Shown piece by piece: positions 1 to 9,072 of a DNA stretch of 64,000 nt. Both the position numbers and the translations under genes were made by a program. The notes beneath the pieces were generated by a model, which had not been told where the DNA came from, did not search any database, and saw nothing but the letters and a program-made list of their open reading frames with translations. Numbering within the stretch: position 1 is the stretch's first letter; each line of letters starts with the position of its first letter. Origin of the DNA: Roseibium aestuarii (GTDB lineage Bacteria; Pseudomonadota; Alphaproteobacteria; Rhizobiales; Stappiaceae); NCBI RefSeq assembly GCF_008477545.1, contig NZ_VORA01000002.1, forward strand, positions 806,001-870,000, given 5' to 3'.

Positions 1-86
1 TGGTAAAAGCCGAGATGCGGGACGGCGATGCCCTCACCTTCTTCGCAGGAAAGCTGGGACAGGTGCCTCTGCGGGCCGACAACTGA
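1..86 (+). CDS. C-terminal end of an unidentified protein (partial)
   Basis: An open frame runs in from the left edge (codons from base 3) and ends at TGA 84-86, giving 27 residues that end in GQVPLRADN. It reads in the same direction as the TRAP operon that follows 88 bases later, so it may be the last gene of the preceding transcription unit or an enzyme for the same substrate. The fragment has no motif I can assign to a family. No function is proposed. Confidence 0.5.
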   Translation, partial: VKAEMRDGDALTFFAGKLGQVPLRADN

Positions 87-90
87 AGCT

Positions 91-120
91 CCCTTGCGCC
101 GGTGGACGCACCGGCAAGGG
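91..120 (+). terminator. Hairpin between the upstream gene and the first TRAP operon
   Basis: CCCTTGC plus CGGT (91-97, 100-103) pairs with ACCGGCAAGGG (110-120), with a two-base bulge (98-99) and a 6-base loop. No T-run follows, so it could be a processing or stabilising hairpin rather than a rho-independent terminator. Confidence 0.4.
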
Positions 121-174
121 GGATGGAATGGGTCGCGCCGCGGGAGGAGCCGAAGCGCGACAGGGAGGACCGGA

Positions 175-768
175 ATGACATTGCTCTTGGCACTCGCCAG
201 GGTTCTCGGCGCGCTCAATGCCGCCGCACTGACGCTCGGCCGTTGGCTGGGCGCCGCCTGCATCGGCGCGATGGTGGTGATCATCCTCGTGCAGGTGCTG
301 TTCCGCTATGGTCTGGGCAATGCCCTGCCCTGGACGGAGGAGGCCGCCCGCTTCCTCATGCTCTGGATGACCGGCCTGATGGCACCCACCGCCTTCCGGC
401 GCGGCGGCTTCGTCAGCGTCGACATGGTGGTGAGCATGCTGCCCCGCGCTGCCGCCGGGCTCGTCTCGCTCCTGCTGCTCTGCCTCGTGGCCCTCGTTCT
501 CTGGAAGGGCGTGCTGATCGGCTGGTCCGAGGTGACCGGCTTCGGCGGCCGCTTCACCATGGCCGCCATCAAGGTTCCCGTCAGTCTTGACCTCAGCAAG
601 TGGATGTCCATTCCCCGCAGCTGGATGCTGGCCTCGCTCGCCATCGGCGTCACTGCCATGTTCTCCGTCTGCCTGGAGCTGATCCTGCGCGCCCTCGTCG
701 TGCTGACCGGCGGGCGCGACCGCCTGCCGCCCATCGCGCTGACCCATACCACCCTGGGAGCGGAATGA
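175..768 (+). CDS. TRAP transporter small permease subunit (DctQ family)
   Basis: Predicted inner-membrane small subunit of a tripartite ATP-independent periplasmic transporter, 197 residues with four hydrophobic segments. The family hallmark FRYGLGNALPWTEE followed by ARFLMLWMTGL is visible in the N-terminal half. The start at 175 is chosen because AGGGAGG (162-168) lies just upstream; the frame is open further upstream but lacks membrane character there. It overlaps the large permease by 4 bases (ATGA), so the two are translationally coupled. The substrate cannot be read from this subunit. Confidence 0.9.
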   Translation: MTLLLALARVLGALNAAALTLGRWLGAACIGAMVVIILVQVLFRYGLGNALPWTEEAARFLMLWMTGLMAPTAFRRGGFVSVDMVVSMLPRAAAGLVSLLLLCLVALVLWKGVLIGWSEVTGFGGRFTMAAIKVPVSLDLSKWMSIPRSWMLASLAIGVTAMFSVCLELILRALVVLTGGRDRLPPIALTHTTLGAE

Positions 769-2057
769 TGCTGAGCCTGTTCCTGCCGCTCTTCCTCGTC
801 TTTCTCATGCTCGGCCTGCCGATCGTCTTCGGTCTGGTCGCCGCCCCTGCCCTTCTCCTGTGGTGGAACGGTCAGGAGCGCGACATCGTCCTGCTCTACC
901 GCAACATCTACAACGGGATGGACAGCTTCCCGCTGATGGCGATCCCCTTCTTCATGCTGGCGGGCGAACTGATGAACCGGGCGGGCATCACCCTGCGCCT
1001 GGTGGAATTCGCCCAGGCGGTGATCGGCCATCTGCGCGGCGGCCTCGCCCACGTGAACATCCTCTCTTCCATGCTATTTGCCGGTCTGTCAGGATCCGCG
1101 GTGGCCGACGTATCCGCTCTCGGCTCCATGCTGATCCCGGCCATGGAAAAGCAGGGCTACAGCACCCGCTTTGCTGCAGCTGTCACGGCTGCCTCCTCCA
1201 TCATCGGCCCGATCATTCCGCCTTCCGGGATCATGATCATCTACGCCTATGTCATGGGCGAGAGCGTCGCCGCCCTCTTCCTCGCCGGCATCGTGCCCGG
1301 GGTCATGATCGGCGGCAGCCTGATGCTCATCGTCCGGCTTCTGGCCGACAAGGAGAACCTGCCCCAGGCCACCCGCCGCGCCACATGGGGCGAACGTGGC
1401 AAGGCGAGCCTCAATGCCTTCTGGCCGCTGATGACCCCGGTCATCATCATGGGCGGCATCCTGGGCGGGGTCTTCACCCCCACGGAAGCCTCTGCGGTCG
1501 CGGCCGGCTATGCGCTGCTCATCGGCCTCTTCGTCCTGCGCAGCCTCAAGCTGAAGGACATCCCGGACGTCTTCATGCGCTCCGGCCTGACCTCCGCCGT
1601 GGTGCTGCTGCTGGTGGGCGCCGCCATGGCTTTCAAGACGGTGGCCAGCCTGTCGCACACGCCGGAGCTGCTGGCGGAAATCATCCTGGGCCTGTCCGAC
1701 AACCCGCTGGTCCTGCTGTTCCTGATCAACATCCTGCTGTTCATCGTGGGCATGTTCCTGGACGCCGGCCCGGCCATCATCATTCTCGGCCCGATCCTCG
1801 GTCCGATCTTCCTGTCCATGGGCATCGACCCGGTGCATTTCGCCATCGTCATGGCGGTGAACCTGACCGTCGGTCTGCTCACCCCGCCCATGGGGCTCGT
1901 GCTCTTCGTCACCTCGTCTGTCTCCCGCCTGCGGGTGGAGACGGTGGCCCGCGCGACTTTCCCGTTCCTGTTGGCCGAGATCGCGGTGATCTTCCTGATC
2001 ACCTATTTCCCGGCCCTCAGCCTCACCATCCCGCGACTTGCAGGATTTGTGGAATGA
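765..2057 (+). CDS. TRAP transporter large permease subunit (DctM family)
   Basis: Twelve-segment membrane protein of 430 residues, the sodium-coupled translocation subunit of a TRAP transporter. Family motifs are clear: PLMAIPFFMLAGELMNRAG near residue 60, the GLSGSAVADVSALGSMLIPAM stretch, IIPPSGIMIIYA, and NLTVGLLTPPMGLVLFV near the C-terminus. ATG codons at 765 and 768 are both possible; 765 overlaps the DctQ stop. The binding-protein gene follows after 25 bases, so the operon order is Q-M-P, the reverse of the two other TRAP operons in this window. Confidence 0.95.
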   Translation: MMLSLFLPLFLVFLMLGLPIVFGLVAAPALLLWWNGQERDIVLLYRNIYNGMDSFPLMAIPFFMLAGELMNRAGITLRLVEFAQAVIGHLRGGLAHVNILSSMLFAGLSGSAVADVSALGSMLIPAMEKQGYSTRFAAAVTAASSIIGPIIPPSGIMIIYAYVMGESVAALFLAGIVPGVMIGGSLMLIVRLLADKENLPQATRRATWGERGKASLNAFWPLMTPVIIMGGILGGVFTPTEASAVAAGYALLIGLFVLRSLKLKDIPDVFMRSGLTSAVVLLLVGAAMAFKTVASLSHTPELLAEIILGLSDNPLVLLFLINILLFIVGMFLDAGPAIIILGPILGPIFLSMGIDPVHFAIVMAVNLTVGLLTPPMGLVLFVTSSVSRLRVETVARATFPFLLAEIAVIFLITYFPALSLTIPRLAGFVE

Positions 2058-2082
2058 CTTGAGTAACTTAGGGAGGAATAGC

Positions 2083-3141
2083 ATGCTCAAGACCTTGATG
2101 AAGACCCTGCTGCTGGCCAGCACGCTCGCCGTGTCCGGCATGGCGGCACATGCAGCGGACATCACCCTTCGCGCCACGGCGAATTCGAACGAGAACGACG
2201 AGGACTACGACGGCCTGGTGGTCTTCAAGAACTACGTCGAGAACGCCTCCAACGGCGCCATTGCCGTGGAACTGTTCATCGGCACCCAGCTCTGCGCAAC
2301 GGGTGAGGAATGCCTGCAGGGTGTCGCCGGAGGAAGCATCGACATCTATATCTCCACCTCGGGTGGGGCCGCCGGCATCTTCCCCTACATCCAGGTTCTG
2401 GATCTGCCCTATCTGATGAGCGACGACCGGGTGGCCGAGGAAGTGCTGAAGGGTGACTTCACCCGCGAATTGCGCGCCAAGGCCCTGGCCGACAGCGACA
2501 ACAAGATCCGCCTCATGACCATCGGCAACACCGGCGGCTGGCGCAACTACGCCAACACTTCGAAGACCATCAAGTCGCCAGGTGATCTAAAGGGCCTGAA
2601 GATGCGCACCGTGCCGGCCGCCCTGCCGCAGCAGGTGGCGACCGCCGTGGGGGCCGCACCGACGCCCGTGCCGTGGCCCGAGCTCTTCACCGCCCTGCAG
2701 ACCGGCGTGGTGGAAGGCACCGCGAACGGCATCACCGACATCATGAACATGAAGTTCACCGATGCCGGCCTGAAGTACCTGACCCTCGACGGTCACAGCT
2801 ACATGGGCGCCTTCTGGTGGATGTCCGAGGACACGTTCCAGGGGCTGAGCGAAGATCAGCGCAAGATCGTCGTCGACGGCTTCGCCGCTCTCCAGCAGGC
2901 CACCTTCGCCTCTCCGAAGCGCAAGGAAATCGCTGCCTATCAGGAATTCCTGAAGGCCGGTGGCGAGATCTACGTGCCGACGCCTGAGGAAAAGGCCGTC
3001 TTCAAGGACGCCGTTGCGCCGGTCTTCGACTGGTTCAAGACCGAAGTGCCCGGTGGCACCGAAGTCTTCGACATGTTCAACGCAGCCGTCGCCTCCGCCC
3101 AGGAAGCCGTGGATGCGGAACGCGCAGCCGACCTGAAGTAA
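2083..3141 (+). CDS. TRAP transporter periplasmic solute-binding protein (DctP family)
   Basis: 352 residues, secreted. A Sec signal peptide covers about residues 1-24 (ending AAHA). The start at 2083 follows a strong GGGAGGA (2071-2077). The DctP signature is present: DLKGLKMRTVPAA, whose Arg usually binds a substrate carboxylate, then PWPELFTALQTGVVEGTAN. The ligand is probably an organic or sugar acid, but no metabolic gene in the operon identifies it. It is the last gene and is followed by a terminator. Confidence 0.92.
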   Translation: MLKTLMKTLLLASTLAVSGMAAHAADITLRATANSNENDEDYDGLVVFKNYVENASNGAIAVELFIGTQLCATGEECLQGVAGGSIDIYISTSGGAAGIFPYIQVLDLPYLMSDDRVAEEVLKGDFTRELRAKALADSDNKIRLMTIGNTGGWRNYANTSKTIKSPGDLKGLKMRTVPAALPQQVATAVGAAPTPVPWPELFTALQTGVVEGTANGITDIMNMKFTDAGLKYLTLDGHSYMGAFWWMSEDTFQGLSEDQRKIVVDGFAALQQATFASPKRKEIAAYQEFLKAGGEIYVPTPEEKAVFKDAVAPVFDWFKTEVPGGTEVFDMFNAAVASAQEAVDAERAADLK

Positions 3142-3171
3142 GCGTCAGCCCGCTTTCAAGGCAGACACACG

Positions 3172-3208
3172 AAAGCCGCCGGCACCCACCGGCGGCTTTC
3201 TCTTTTTT
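3172..3208 (+). terminator. Rho-independent terminator of the first TRAP operon
   Basis: An 11-bp perfect stem (AAAGCCGCCGG, 3172-3182, with its complement at 3189-3199) has a 6-base loop and is followed by CTCTTTTTTC. It lies 31 bases after the DctP stop and before the convergent BCCT gene. Confidence 0.9.
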
Positions 3209-3227
3209 CGACGTCGCGCGAGCCCGT

Positions 3228-4862
3228 CTAGCGCGGCTCGTCCATCAGTCCCTTGACGATGGCGTAGCAGGTCATCAGCAGCACGATGGTGAAGGGGAAG
3301 CCGGTGGAGACGGCCATGGCCTGCAAGGCCCCGAGCCCGCCCCCGAGCAGCAGGGCAATCGCCACCAGTCCTTCGAATGTGCACCAGAAGACCCGCTGCG
3401 GCAGCGGCGCATCCACCTTGCCGCCCGCGGTGATGGTGTCGATCACCAGCGAGCCGGAATCCGACGACGTCACGAAGAACACGATCACCAGAACGATGCC
3501 GACAAAGGACGTGATCCCGCTCAACGGCAGATGCTGCAGCATCAGGAAGAGCTTCAGTTCCAGCGCCGCATCCGCCACATCGGTGATGCCTTCGTCCACC
3601 ATCTGCTCGATGGCCGTTCCACCGAAGACGCTCATCCAGACCACGCAGACGAGAGAGGGGATCAGCAGCACGCAAATGATGAACTCGCGCACCGTACGGC
3701 CCCGGCTGACCCGGGCGATGAACATGCCCACGAAGGGCGACCAGGAGATCCACCAGGCCCAGTAGAAGGCGGTCCAGCCCTGACTGAAATTCGCGTCCTC
3801 ACGTCCGAGCGGATTGGACAGGGCCGGCAGATACTCTCCATAGGCGACAAGACTGTCGAAGAGACCGCTCAGGATCGCCGCCGTCGGACCCACCGCCACC
3901 ACGAAGACGAGCAGCAGCGCCGCGAGACCCATGTTGATCTCGGAGAGCACCTTCACACCACCGTCGAGCCCGCGCAGCACCGAGAACAGCGCAATGCCGG
4001 TGATGCCCGAGATCAGCAGAACCCGCGAGACCTCGTTGTTGGGAAGGCCGAAGAGATATTCGAGGCCCGCATTGGCCTGCTCCGCACCGAAGCCGAGCGA
4101 GGTCGCCAGACCGAACAGCGTCGCGAAGACCGCAAGGATATCGACCACATGACCCGGCCAGCCCCAGATCCGCTCGCCGAAGATCGGATAGAACACGGAC
4201 CGCATGGTGAGCGGCAGACCCTTGTTGTAGGAGAACAGGGCAAGCGCCAGGGCCACGACCGCATAGATCGCCCAGGGGTGCAGACCCCAGTGGAAGATGG
4301 TCGCCGCCATGCCCAGCCGGGCGGCCCCCTGGGGATCACCCTCCGCACCGCCGAGCGGCGCCCAGTCGGCCCGCACAGAGCCGTCAGCGGACACGCCACC
4401 GAGCGCGGAATTGAAGTGGGAGATCGGCTCGCTGACCCCGAAGAACATCAGGCCGATGCCCATGCCGGCTGCAAACAGCATGGCAAACCAGCCGACGTAA
4501 CCGTAATCCGGCGTCGCGTCGCGCCCGCCGATGCGCACCCGCGCCAGCGGCGTGAAGATCAGCACCACGCAGAAGATCACGAAGATGTTGGCGGAGCCCA
4601 GGAAGAACCAGTCCAGATTGGACGTCAGCCAGTCGCGCAATCCGTTGAACACGGCACCCGCCTGATCCTGAAGCGCCAGGGTCAGAACGACGAAGATGAC
4701 GATCGACAGACCGGAGATGAGAAAGACCGGATTGTGCACGTCGAAGTCGATCGGCCCGACGGAGGACTCGATGTTGTCCTGTCCGAGCTCATACTCGGTA
4801 TCGATGGGGGATGCTGCGCCCTCCGGCTCGGGAATGCCGCTGACGGAAGTGTCCATGCTCAT
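3228..4862 (-). CDS. BCCT-family betaine/carnitine/choline transporter
   Basis: 544-residue, 12-segment inner-membrane carrier of the betaine-choline-carnitine family, which takes up compatible solutes such as glycine betaine with sodium or protons. The diagnostic aromatic stretch WTAFYWAWWISWSPFVGMF followed by IARVSRGRTVREF is intact, as are GMGIGLMFFGVSEP and FHWGLHPWA. The start at 4862 (MSMDTSVSG) sits behind AAAAAAGGCACCCC; the open frame extends 63 codons upstream with no family resemblance. It is a single-gene unit. A short cytoplasmic C-tail suggests it is not a strongly osmosensing BetP-like member, but the substrate is not determinable. Confidence 0.93.
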   Translation of the reverse strand: MSMDTSVSGIPEPEGAASPIDTEYELGQDNIESSVGPIDFDVHNPVFLISGLSIVIFVVLTLALQDQAGAVFNGLRDWLTSNLDWFFLGSANIFVIFCVVLIFTPLARVRIGGRDATPDYGYVGWFAMLFAAGMGIGLMFFGVSEPISHFNSALGGVSADGSVRADWAPLGGAEGDPQGAARLGMAATIFHWGLHPWAIYAVVALALALFSYNKGLPLTMRSVFYPIFGERIWGWPGHVVDILAVFATLFGLATSLGFGAEQANAGLEYLFGLPNNEVSRVLLISGITGIALFSVLRGLDGGVKVLSEINMGLAALLLVFVVAVGPTAAILSGLFDSLVAYGEYLPALSNPLGREDANFSQGWTAFYWAWWISWSPFVGMFIARVSRGRTVREFIICVLLIPSLVCVVWMSVFGGTAIEQMVDEGITDVADAALELKLFLMLQHLPLSGITSFVGIVLVIVFFVTSSDSGSLVIDTITAGGKVDAPLPQRVFWCTFEGLVAIALLLGGGLGALQAMAVSTGFPFTIVLLMTCYAIVKGLMDEPR

Positions 4863-5076
4863 GGGGTGCCTTTTTTCTTGCCTCAGATTTTTGCGGGGAA
4901 CCTCCGGCACCGCGACATCCCTGCTGCAGAATTGCCGGATCGCAGCCACATGTGTGGCATTCCCCAAACGCAAACCCTCCGAAACACCCATGAGTTCCGA
5001 ATTTTCTGAACAAAAACGGGCGATGCCGTCGCCGGCACCGCCCCTTTTCATCGAAAATCAGCGTGTGAACGCTGGA

Positions 5077-5919
5077 TCAGTCCAGATCGCTCGCGTCATG
5101 GCGTTCCGCCAGCTGTTCGCTTTCCTCGCCGAACACCCGGTTGACCCGGCGGCCGCGAATGACGGCGGGACGGGCGTCGATCTGCTTGGCCCAGCGCTGC
5201 ACGTTTTCATATTCATGCACGCCCAGGAACTCGGCCGCATTGTACTGGCGCCCGAGGGCCAGGTTGCCGTACCAGGGCCAGATCGCCATGTCGGCGATGG
5301 TATATTCGGAGCCGGCGATGAACTCGTTCTCGGCAAGCTGCTTGTCCAGCACATCGAGCTGGCGCTTGGTTTCCATCGCAAAGCGGTTGATCGGATACTC
5401 GAACTTCTCCGGCGCATAGGCGTAGAAATGGCCGAAGCCGCCGCCGAGATAAGGCGCAGAGCCCATCTGCCAGAACAGCCAGTTCAGGGCCTCGGTCCGC
5501 GCCGGCCCGTCCTTGGCCAGGAAGGCGCCGAACTTCTCGGCCAGATGCAGCAGGATGGAGCCGCTCTCGAACACCCGCACCGGGGTCTCGCCGGAACGGT
5601 CCATGAGGGCCGGGATCTTGGAGTTCGGGTTCACGTCGACGAACCCGCTGCCGAACTGGTCGCCATCGCCGATCCGGATCAGCCAGGCGTCATATTCCGC
5701 GCCCGCATGACCGGCAGCCAGCAGCTCCTCGAACATGATGGTGACCTTCTGGCCATTCGGCGTGGCCAGGGAATAGAGCTGGAACGGATGCTTGCCAACC
5801 GGCAGCTCCTTGTCATGGGTCGCGCCGGACACCGGACGGTTGATGCTGGCGAACTGGCCCCCGCTCGGGGCCTCCCACGTCCAGACCTTGGGCGGAATGT
5901 AGCTGCTGCTGTCACTCAT
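5077..5919 (-). CDS. yghU: Glutathione S-transferase, YghU-type disulfide-bond oxidoreductase
   Basis: 280 residues, the normal length of YghU. This is a cytoplasmic Nu-class GST that binds two glutathiones and reduces organic disulfides and hydroperoxides. The N-terminal block KVWTWEAPSGGQFASINRPVSG and the glutathione-binding region VNPNSKIPAL then FESGSILLHLAEKFG closely match the E. coli protein as I recall it. The helical C-terminal domain contains FIAGSEYTIADMAIWPWYG. It is followed by the BCCT gene on the same strand after 214 bases, and preceded by the terminator of the fucose operon, so it is probably monocistronic. Confidence 0.93.
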   Translation of the reverse strand: MSDSSSYIPPKVWTWEAPSGGQFASINRPVSGATHDKELPVGKHPFQLYSLATPNGQKVTIMFEELLAAGHAGAEYDAWLIRIGDGDQFGSGFVDVNPNSKIPALMDRSGETPVRVFESGSILLHLAEKFGAFLAKDGPARTEALNWLFWQMGSAPYLGGGFGHFYAYAPEKFEYPINRFAMETKRQLDVLDKQLAENEFIAGSEYTIADMAIWPWYGNLALGRQYNAAEFLGVHEYENVQRWAKQIDARPAVIRGRRVNRVFGEESEQLAERHDASDLD

Positions 5920-6040
5920 GAGAAAAACGTCCTCTCGGGGGAAACGGAGGCCTTCCAGAGCCTGTGAAACCCGGCCCGGAAAACGGAATGAACGGTCCAG
6001 ATATGAGGGGAAGACCGAACCGATTCAATGGCCGAAATTG

Positions 6041-6079
6041 AAAAAGACCGCGCCCGGCAGCTCGCGGACGCGGTCTTTT
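6041..6079 (-). terminator. Terminator of the minus-strand fucose operon
   Basis: AAAAGACCGCG (6042-6052) pairs perfectly with 6069-6079 over 11 bp around a 16-base loop. Reading on the minus strand, the stem ends in a run of five T residues. It lies 25 bases after the stop of the FAH-family hydrolase. Confidence 0.85.
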
Positions 6080-6104
6080 CGTTCACAATGGCGTGCGAGG
6101 ACCG

Positions 6105-6959
6105 TCAGGCCTTCACCACCTTCTGCGTCTGGGTGCCGAGCTTGTCGATGCCAAGCTTCATCACTTCGCCGCCCTTCAGATAGACCGGCGGATTCTGGCC
6201 CATGCCGACGCCCGGAGGGGTGCCGGTGGAGATCACGTCGCCCGGCTGCAGGCTCATGAAGCGGGACAGATAAGACACCAGGAAGGGCACCTTGTAGACC
6301 ATGGTGGCCGAGGTGCCGTCCTGATAGCGCTTGCCGTCGACTTCAAGCCACATGGCCAGATCGTCGTAGTTGCCGACCTCGTCCTTGGTCACGAGCCAGG
6401 GACCCAGCGGACCGAACGTGTCGCAGCCCTTGCCCTTGTCCCAGGTGCCGGAACGCTCGATCTGGTATTCACGCTCGGAGACGTCGTTGATGACGCAGAA
6501 GCCGGCCACATGGTCCATCGCGTCCGCTTCCTCGATGTAGCGGCCGCCCTTGCCGATCACGACGCCGAGCTCGACTTCCCAGTCGGTCTTGGTGGAGCCG
6601 CGCGGGATCTCGACATTGTCATCCGGACCGACGATGGCCGACGTCCACTTGTTGAAGACCACCGGCTCCGGGGGCACGGCCATGCCGGATTCCGCAGCGT
6701 GGTCGGAGTAGTTGAGCCCGATGCAGACGAACTTGCCGACCGCGCCCACGCACGGCCCGAGCCGCAGATCTTCCTGGGGCGTGCCGCTGACGACCGGCAG
6801 GCTGGACACGTCGAGGCCGGCGAGCTTGGCAAGGGTTTCCGGCTGCAGGGCAGCGCCTGCAATGTCGCTCACATGGGCCGACAGGTCACGCACCTGACCC
6901 GCATCATCCAGAAGGCCGGGCTTTTCCTGTCCCGGGGCGCCATACCGCAGCAATTTCAT
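6105..6959 (-). CDS. FAH-family hydrolase, probable 2,4-diketo-3-deoxy-L-fuconate hydrolase
   Basis: 284-residue cytoplasmic enzyme of the fumarylacetoacetate hydrolase family, often annotated as ureidoglycolate lyase. The metal-binding pair is in DWEVELGVVIGKGGRYI, and CVINDVSEREYQ plus TGTPPGVGMG complete the family signature. The start at 6959 (MKLLRYG) follows GGGAAGAG. It is the last gene of a minus-strand operon with an SDR of the 2-keto-3-deoxy-L-fuconate dehydrogenase type and a sugar-acid dehydratase. The expected reaction is therefore hydrolysis of 2,4-diketo-3-deoxy-L-fuconate to pyruvate and L-lactate, the last step of non-phosphorylative fucose breakdown. Family assignment is firm; substrate is inferred from context. 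Confidence 0.85.
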   Translation of the reverse strand: MKLLRYGAPGQEKPGLLDDAGQVRDLSAHVSDIAGAALQPETLAKLAGLDVSSLPVVSGTPQEDLRLGPCVGAVGKFVCIGLNYSDHAAESGMAVPPEPVVFNKWTSAIVGPDDNVEIPRGSTKTDWEVELGVVIGKGGRYIEEADAMDHVAGFCVINDVSEREYQIERSGTWDKGKGCDTFGPLGPWLVTKDEVGNYDDLAMWLEVDGKRYQDGTSATMVYKVPFLVSYLSRFMSLQPGDVISTGTPPGVGMGQNPPVYLKGGEVMKLGIDKLGTQTQKVVKA

Positions 6960-6980
6960 GAAATCTCTTCCCTGTGATGA

Positions 6981-7005
6981 GGGCCCGGCGTGCTCCGCCG
7001 GGCCC
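6981..7005 (-). other. Perfect intercistronic hairpin after the fucose binding-protein gene
   Basis: GGGCCCGGCG (6981-6990) and its complement (6996-7005) form a 10-bp perfect stem with a 5-base loop. It lies between the binding-protein stop and the hydrolase start on the minus strand and has no T-run. It probably protects the upstream mRNA segment from 3' exonucleases or attenuates read-through. Confidence 0.65.
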
Positions 7006-7036
7006 ATTGGATCCGCTGACGGGACCCCGTGTCGGA

Positions 7037-7981
7037 TCAGTCGTAAAGAACGGCGGCGATCTTCGGATCGTCGATGTTCGAGTTGTCGTAGTAGTAGAAG
7101 CCCGTGTCAATGTGCGAGGGCACCTGCTTGCCCTGAGCAGCTTCCACGGCGGCCTTCACCGTCTCGTAGCCGATGCCGACCGGGTTCTGGGTGATCGCGC
7201 CGGCCATCAGACCGGAGCGGATGGCGTCCTTCTGGGCCTTGCCACTGTCGTAGCCGATGATCACTAGATCCTTCGTGCCCATCTCGCTCACGCCATTGAC
7301 CACGCCGATGGCGGAGCCTTCGTTGGTGCCGAAGATGCCCTTCAGATCCGGGTTGGCGGTGAGGATCGCCTTGGTCACTTCGGTGGACTTCAGATGGTCA
7401 CCGCCGCCGTACTGCACGGTCACGACCTCGATGTTCGGATATTTCGCCTGGATCTGGTTCAGGAACCCGTCCCGACGGTCGATACCCGTGCGGCTGGTCT
7501 GGTCGTGGGCGACCACGGCCACCTTGCCCGCTCCGCCGATCAGCTCGGCCATCTTGTCGGCGGCCAGCGCCGCCGCAGCAGCATTGTCGGTGGAGGCGGT
7601 GGCAAGCGGAATGTCGCTGTCCACGCCGCTGTCGAAGGCGATCACCGGAATGCCGGCTTCCTTGGCCTGCTTCAGCAGCGGAATGGCGGCCTGGCTGTCG
7701 AGAGCGGCAAAGCCGATCGCGGTCGGCTTCTTCGCGAGGGCTGCCGACAGCATGTCGATCTGGCGGTCGACCATGGTCTCATTGTCCGGACCTTCGAAGG
7801 TGATGGTCACGCCCAGGTCGGCAGCGGCCTGATCGGCGCCGGCCTTCACCGCCTGCCAGAACTGGTGCTGGAAGCCCTTGGAGATCAGCGGAACATAGGT
7901 ATCCGCCGCCATGGCCACGGTTCCGGACAGCATCAGCCCGAGAGCGGTGGTCGCACCGAGTAGTCCACGTCTTGTAAGCAT
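7037..7981 (-). CDS. Sugar ABC transporter periplasmic binding protein (RbsB-like)
   Basis: 314 residues, Peripla_BP_4 type (ribose/galactose-binding fold). The signal peptide MLTRRGLLGATTALGLML ends near residue 25 and carries a twin arginine (TRRGLLG), so Tat export is possible. The mature protein begins ADTYVPLISKGFQHQFWQAVKAGADQAA, typical of Rbs/Xyl-type proteins, and has FEGPDNETMVDRQIDML and GIFGTNEGSAIGVVNGV. The start at 7981 follows AGGAGAGGAAT. It belongs to the operon with RbsC- and RbsA-like genes; L-fucose is the likely ligand from neighbouring enzymes. The gene is followed by a stable hairpin, which may raise its expression over the permease genes. Confidence 0.9.
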   Translation of the reverse strand: MLTRRGLLGATTALGLMLSGTVAMAADTYVPLISKGFQHQFWQAVKAGADQAAADLGVTITFEGPDNETMVDRQIDMLSAALAKKPTAIGFAALDSQAAIPLLKQAKEAGIPVIAFDSGVDSDIPLATASTDNAAAAALAADKMAELIGGAGKVAVVAHDQTSRTGIDRRDGFLNQIQAKYPNIEVVTVQYGGGDHLKSTEVTKAILTANPDLKGIFGTNEGSAIGVVNGVSEMGTKDLVIIGYDSGKAQKDAIRSGLMAGAITQNPVGIGYETVKAAVEAAQGKQVPSHIDTGFYYYDNSNIDDPKIAAVLYD

Positions 7982-8067
7982 ATTCCTCTCCTTTGGATCT
8001 TGCCCGCTTATCCGGGATGTTGCCGGGGCCTTTTTCCGCCCTCTTCTTGATTGAAACCGTTGGCTCC

Positions 8068-9072
8068 TCACGCCTTCTTCTTGCGCATCATGTCCGCATA
8101 GACCGCGAGGATGATGATCGCGCCGGTCACCACCGTCTGCCACTCCTGGGCGACGGAGAGCACGCGCAGACCGTTGGTGAGAACCGCCATGATCAGGGCG
8201 CCGATCAGGGTGCCGAGCACCGTGCCCCGCCCGCCGGAGAGCGAGGTTCCCCCGATCACCACGGCGGCGATCGCTTCCAGCTCGTATCCGAGCCCCAGCG
8301 CCGGCTGGGCGGAGTTCAGGCGCGACGCGATCAGGAGACCCGCAATGCCGCAGATGCCGCCGGCCAGCGCATAGACGGCCATCTTCCACCGGTCCGTGTT
8401 CACACCCGACAGGCGCACGGCCTCTTCATTCGACCCGAGCGCGAAAGTGTAGCGGCCCAGCACCGTACGGCCGAGGATGTAGGAGGCGGCTGCCGCCACG
8501 AGGAAGAGGATCAGCACGCCGTTGGGAATGGGCAGCGCCGGAATGAGGTCGCCGATCAGCGAGCCGCGCGAGATCTGGTCGAAGCCGGGCGTGTCGTTGA
8601 AATAGATCGGCCGGGTGCCGGAAATCACCAGGGACAGGCCCTTGAGGATCAGCATCATTCCGAGCGTCGCGATGAACGGCGGGATCTTCATCTTGGCAAT
8701 GAAGGTGCCCGAGCACAGACCGCACAGGGCGCCGGTGCCGACGGCGGCAAGGATGCCCAGCGGCAGCGGCATGCCGAGGTTCGTCAGGACAATGCCGGCG
8801 ATGACCGCGCAGAAGGTCATGAGCGTGCCCACCGACAGGTCGATGCCGCCGGTGATGATGACCAGCGTTGCCGCGACCGCAAGAACCCCGTTGACCGAAG
8901 TCGCCTGCAGGATGGCGATCATGTTGGAGGTCTGCATGAAGTTGGGCGAGGCAATCGAGAACCCGACGAGCAGCAGGATTAGGCTGGCGAAGGCCAGCAG
9001 CTTCTGATGGGCGCCGGTGTCGATCAGACGGCTGAAGATCGACGGGGCGGGGGTGGTGCGTGCAAGGCTCAT
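8068..9072 (-). CDS. Sugar ABC transporter permease (RbsC-like)
   Basis: 334-residue polytopic membrane protein of the ribose/xylose/arabinose permease family (BPD_transp_2). Characteristic stretches are [20 protein letters not shown] near residues 65-85 and [19 protein letters not shown] in the C-terminal half. The start codon overlaps the stop of the upstream ATPase gene by 4 bases (ATGA). It should form a homodimeric channel with the RbsA-like ATPase for import of the same sugar as the binding protein, inferred to be L-fucose. Confidence 0.92.
   Translation of the reverse strand: MSLARTTPAPSIFSRLIDTGAHQKLLAFASLILLLVGFSIASPNFMQTSNMIAILQATSVNGVLAVAATLVIITGGIDLSVGTLMTFCAVIAGIVLTNLGMPLPLGILAAVGTGALCGLCSGTFIAKMKIPPFIATLGMMLILKGLSLVISGTRPIYFNDTPGFDQISRGSLIGDLIPALPIPNGVLILFLVAAAASYILGRTVLGRYTFALGSNEEAVRLSGVNTDRWKMAVYALAGGICGIAGLLIASRLNSAQPALGLGYELEAIAAVVIGGTSLSGGRGTVLGTLIGALIMAVLTNGLRVLSVAQEWQTVVTGAIIILAVYADMMRKKKA

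Noticed and set aside
34..747. Long open frames opposite the first DctQ/DctM genes
   Set aside because: They are shadows of GC-rich coding sequence, rich in His/Asp/Gln/Arg with no domain, and lie opposite genes with clear family motifs.
4945..4958. GCCAC-ATGT-GTGGC inverted repeat upstream of the BCCT gene
   Set aside because: Short and without a recognisable promoter next to it; it could be chance in GC-rich DNA.
3531..5009. 492-codon frame opposite the BCCT transporter
   Set aside because: Its composition is dominated by His, Arg, Gln and Asp, as expected for an antisense reading of a membrane protein; there is no ribosome site.
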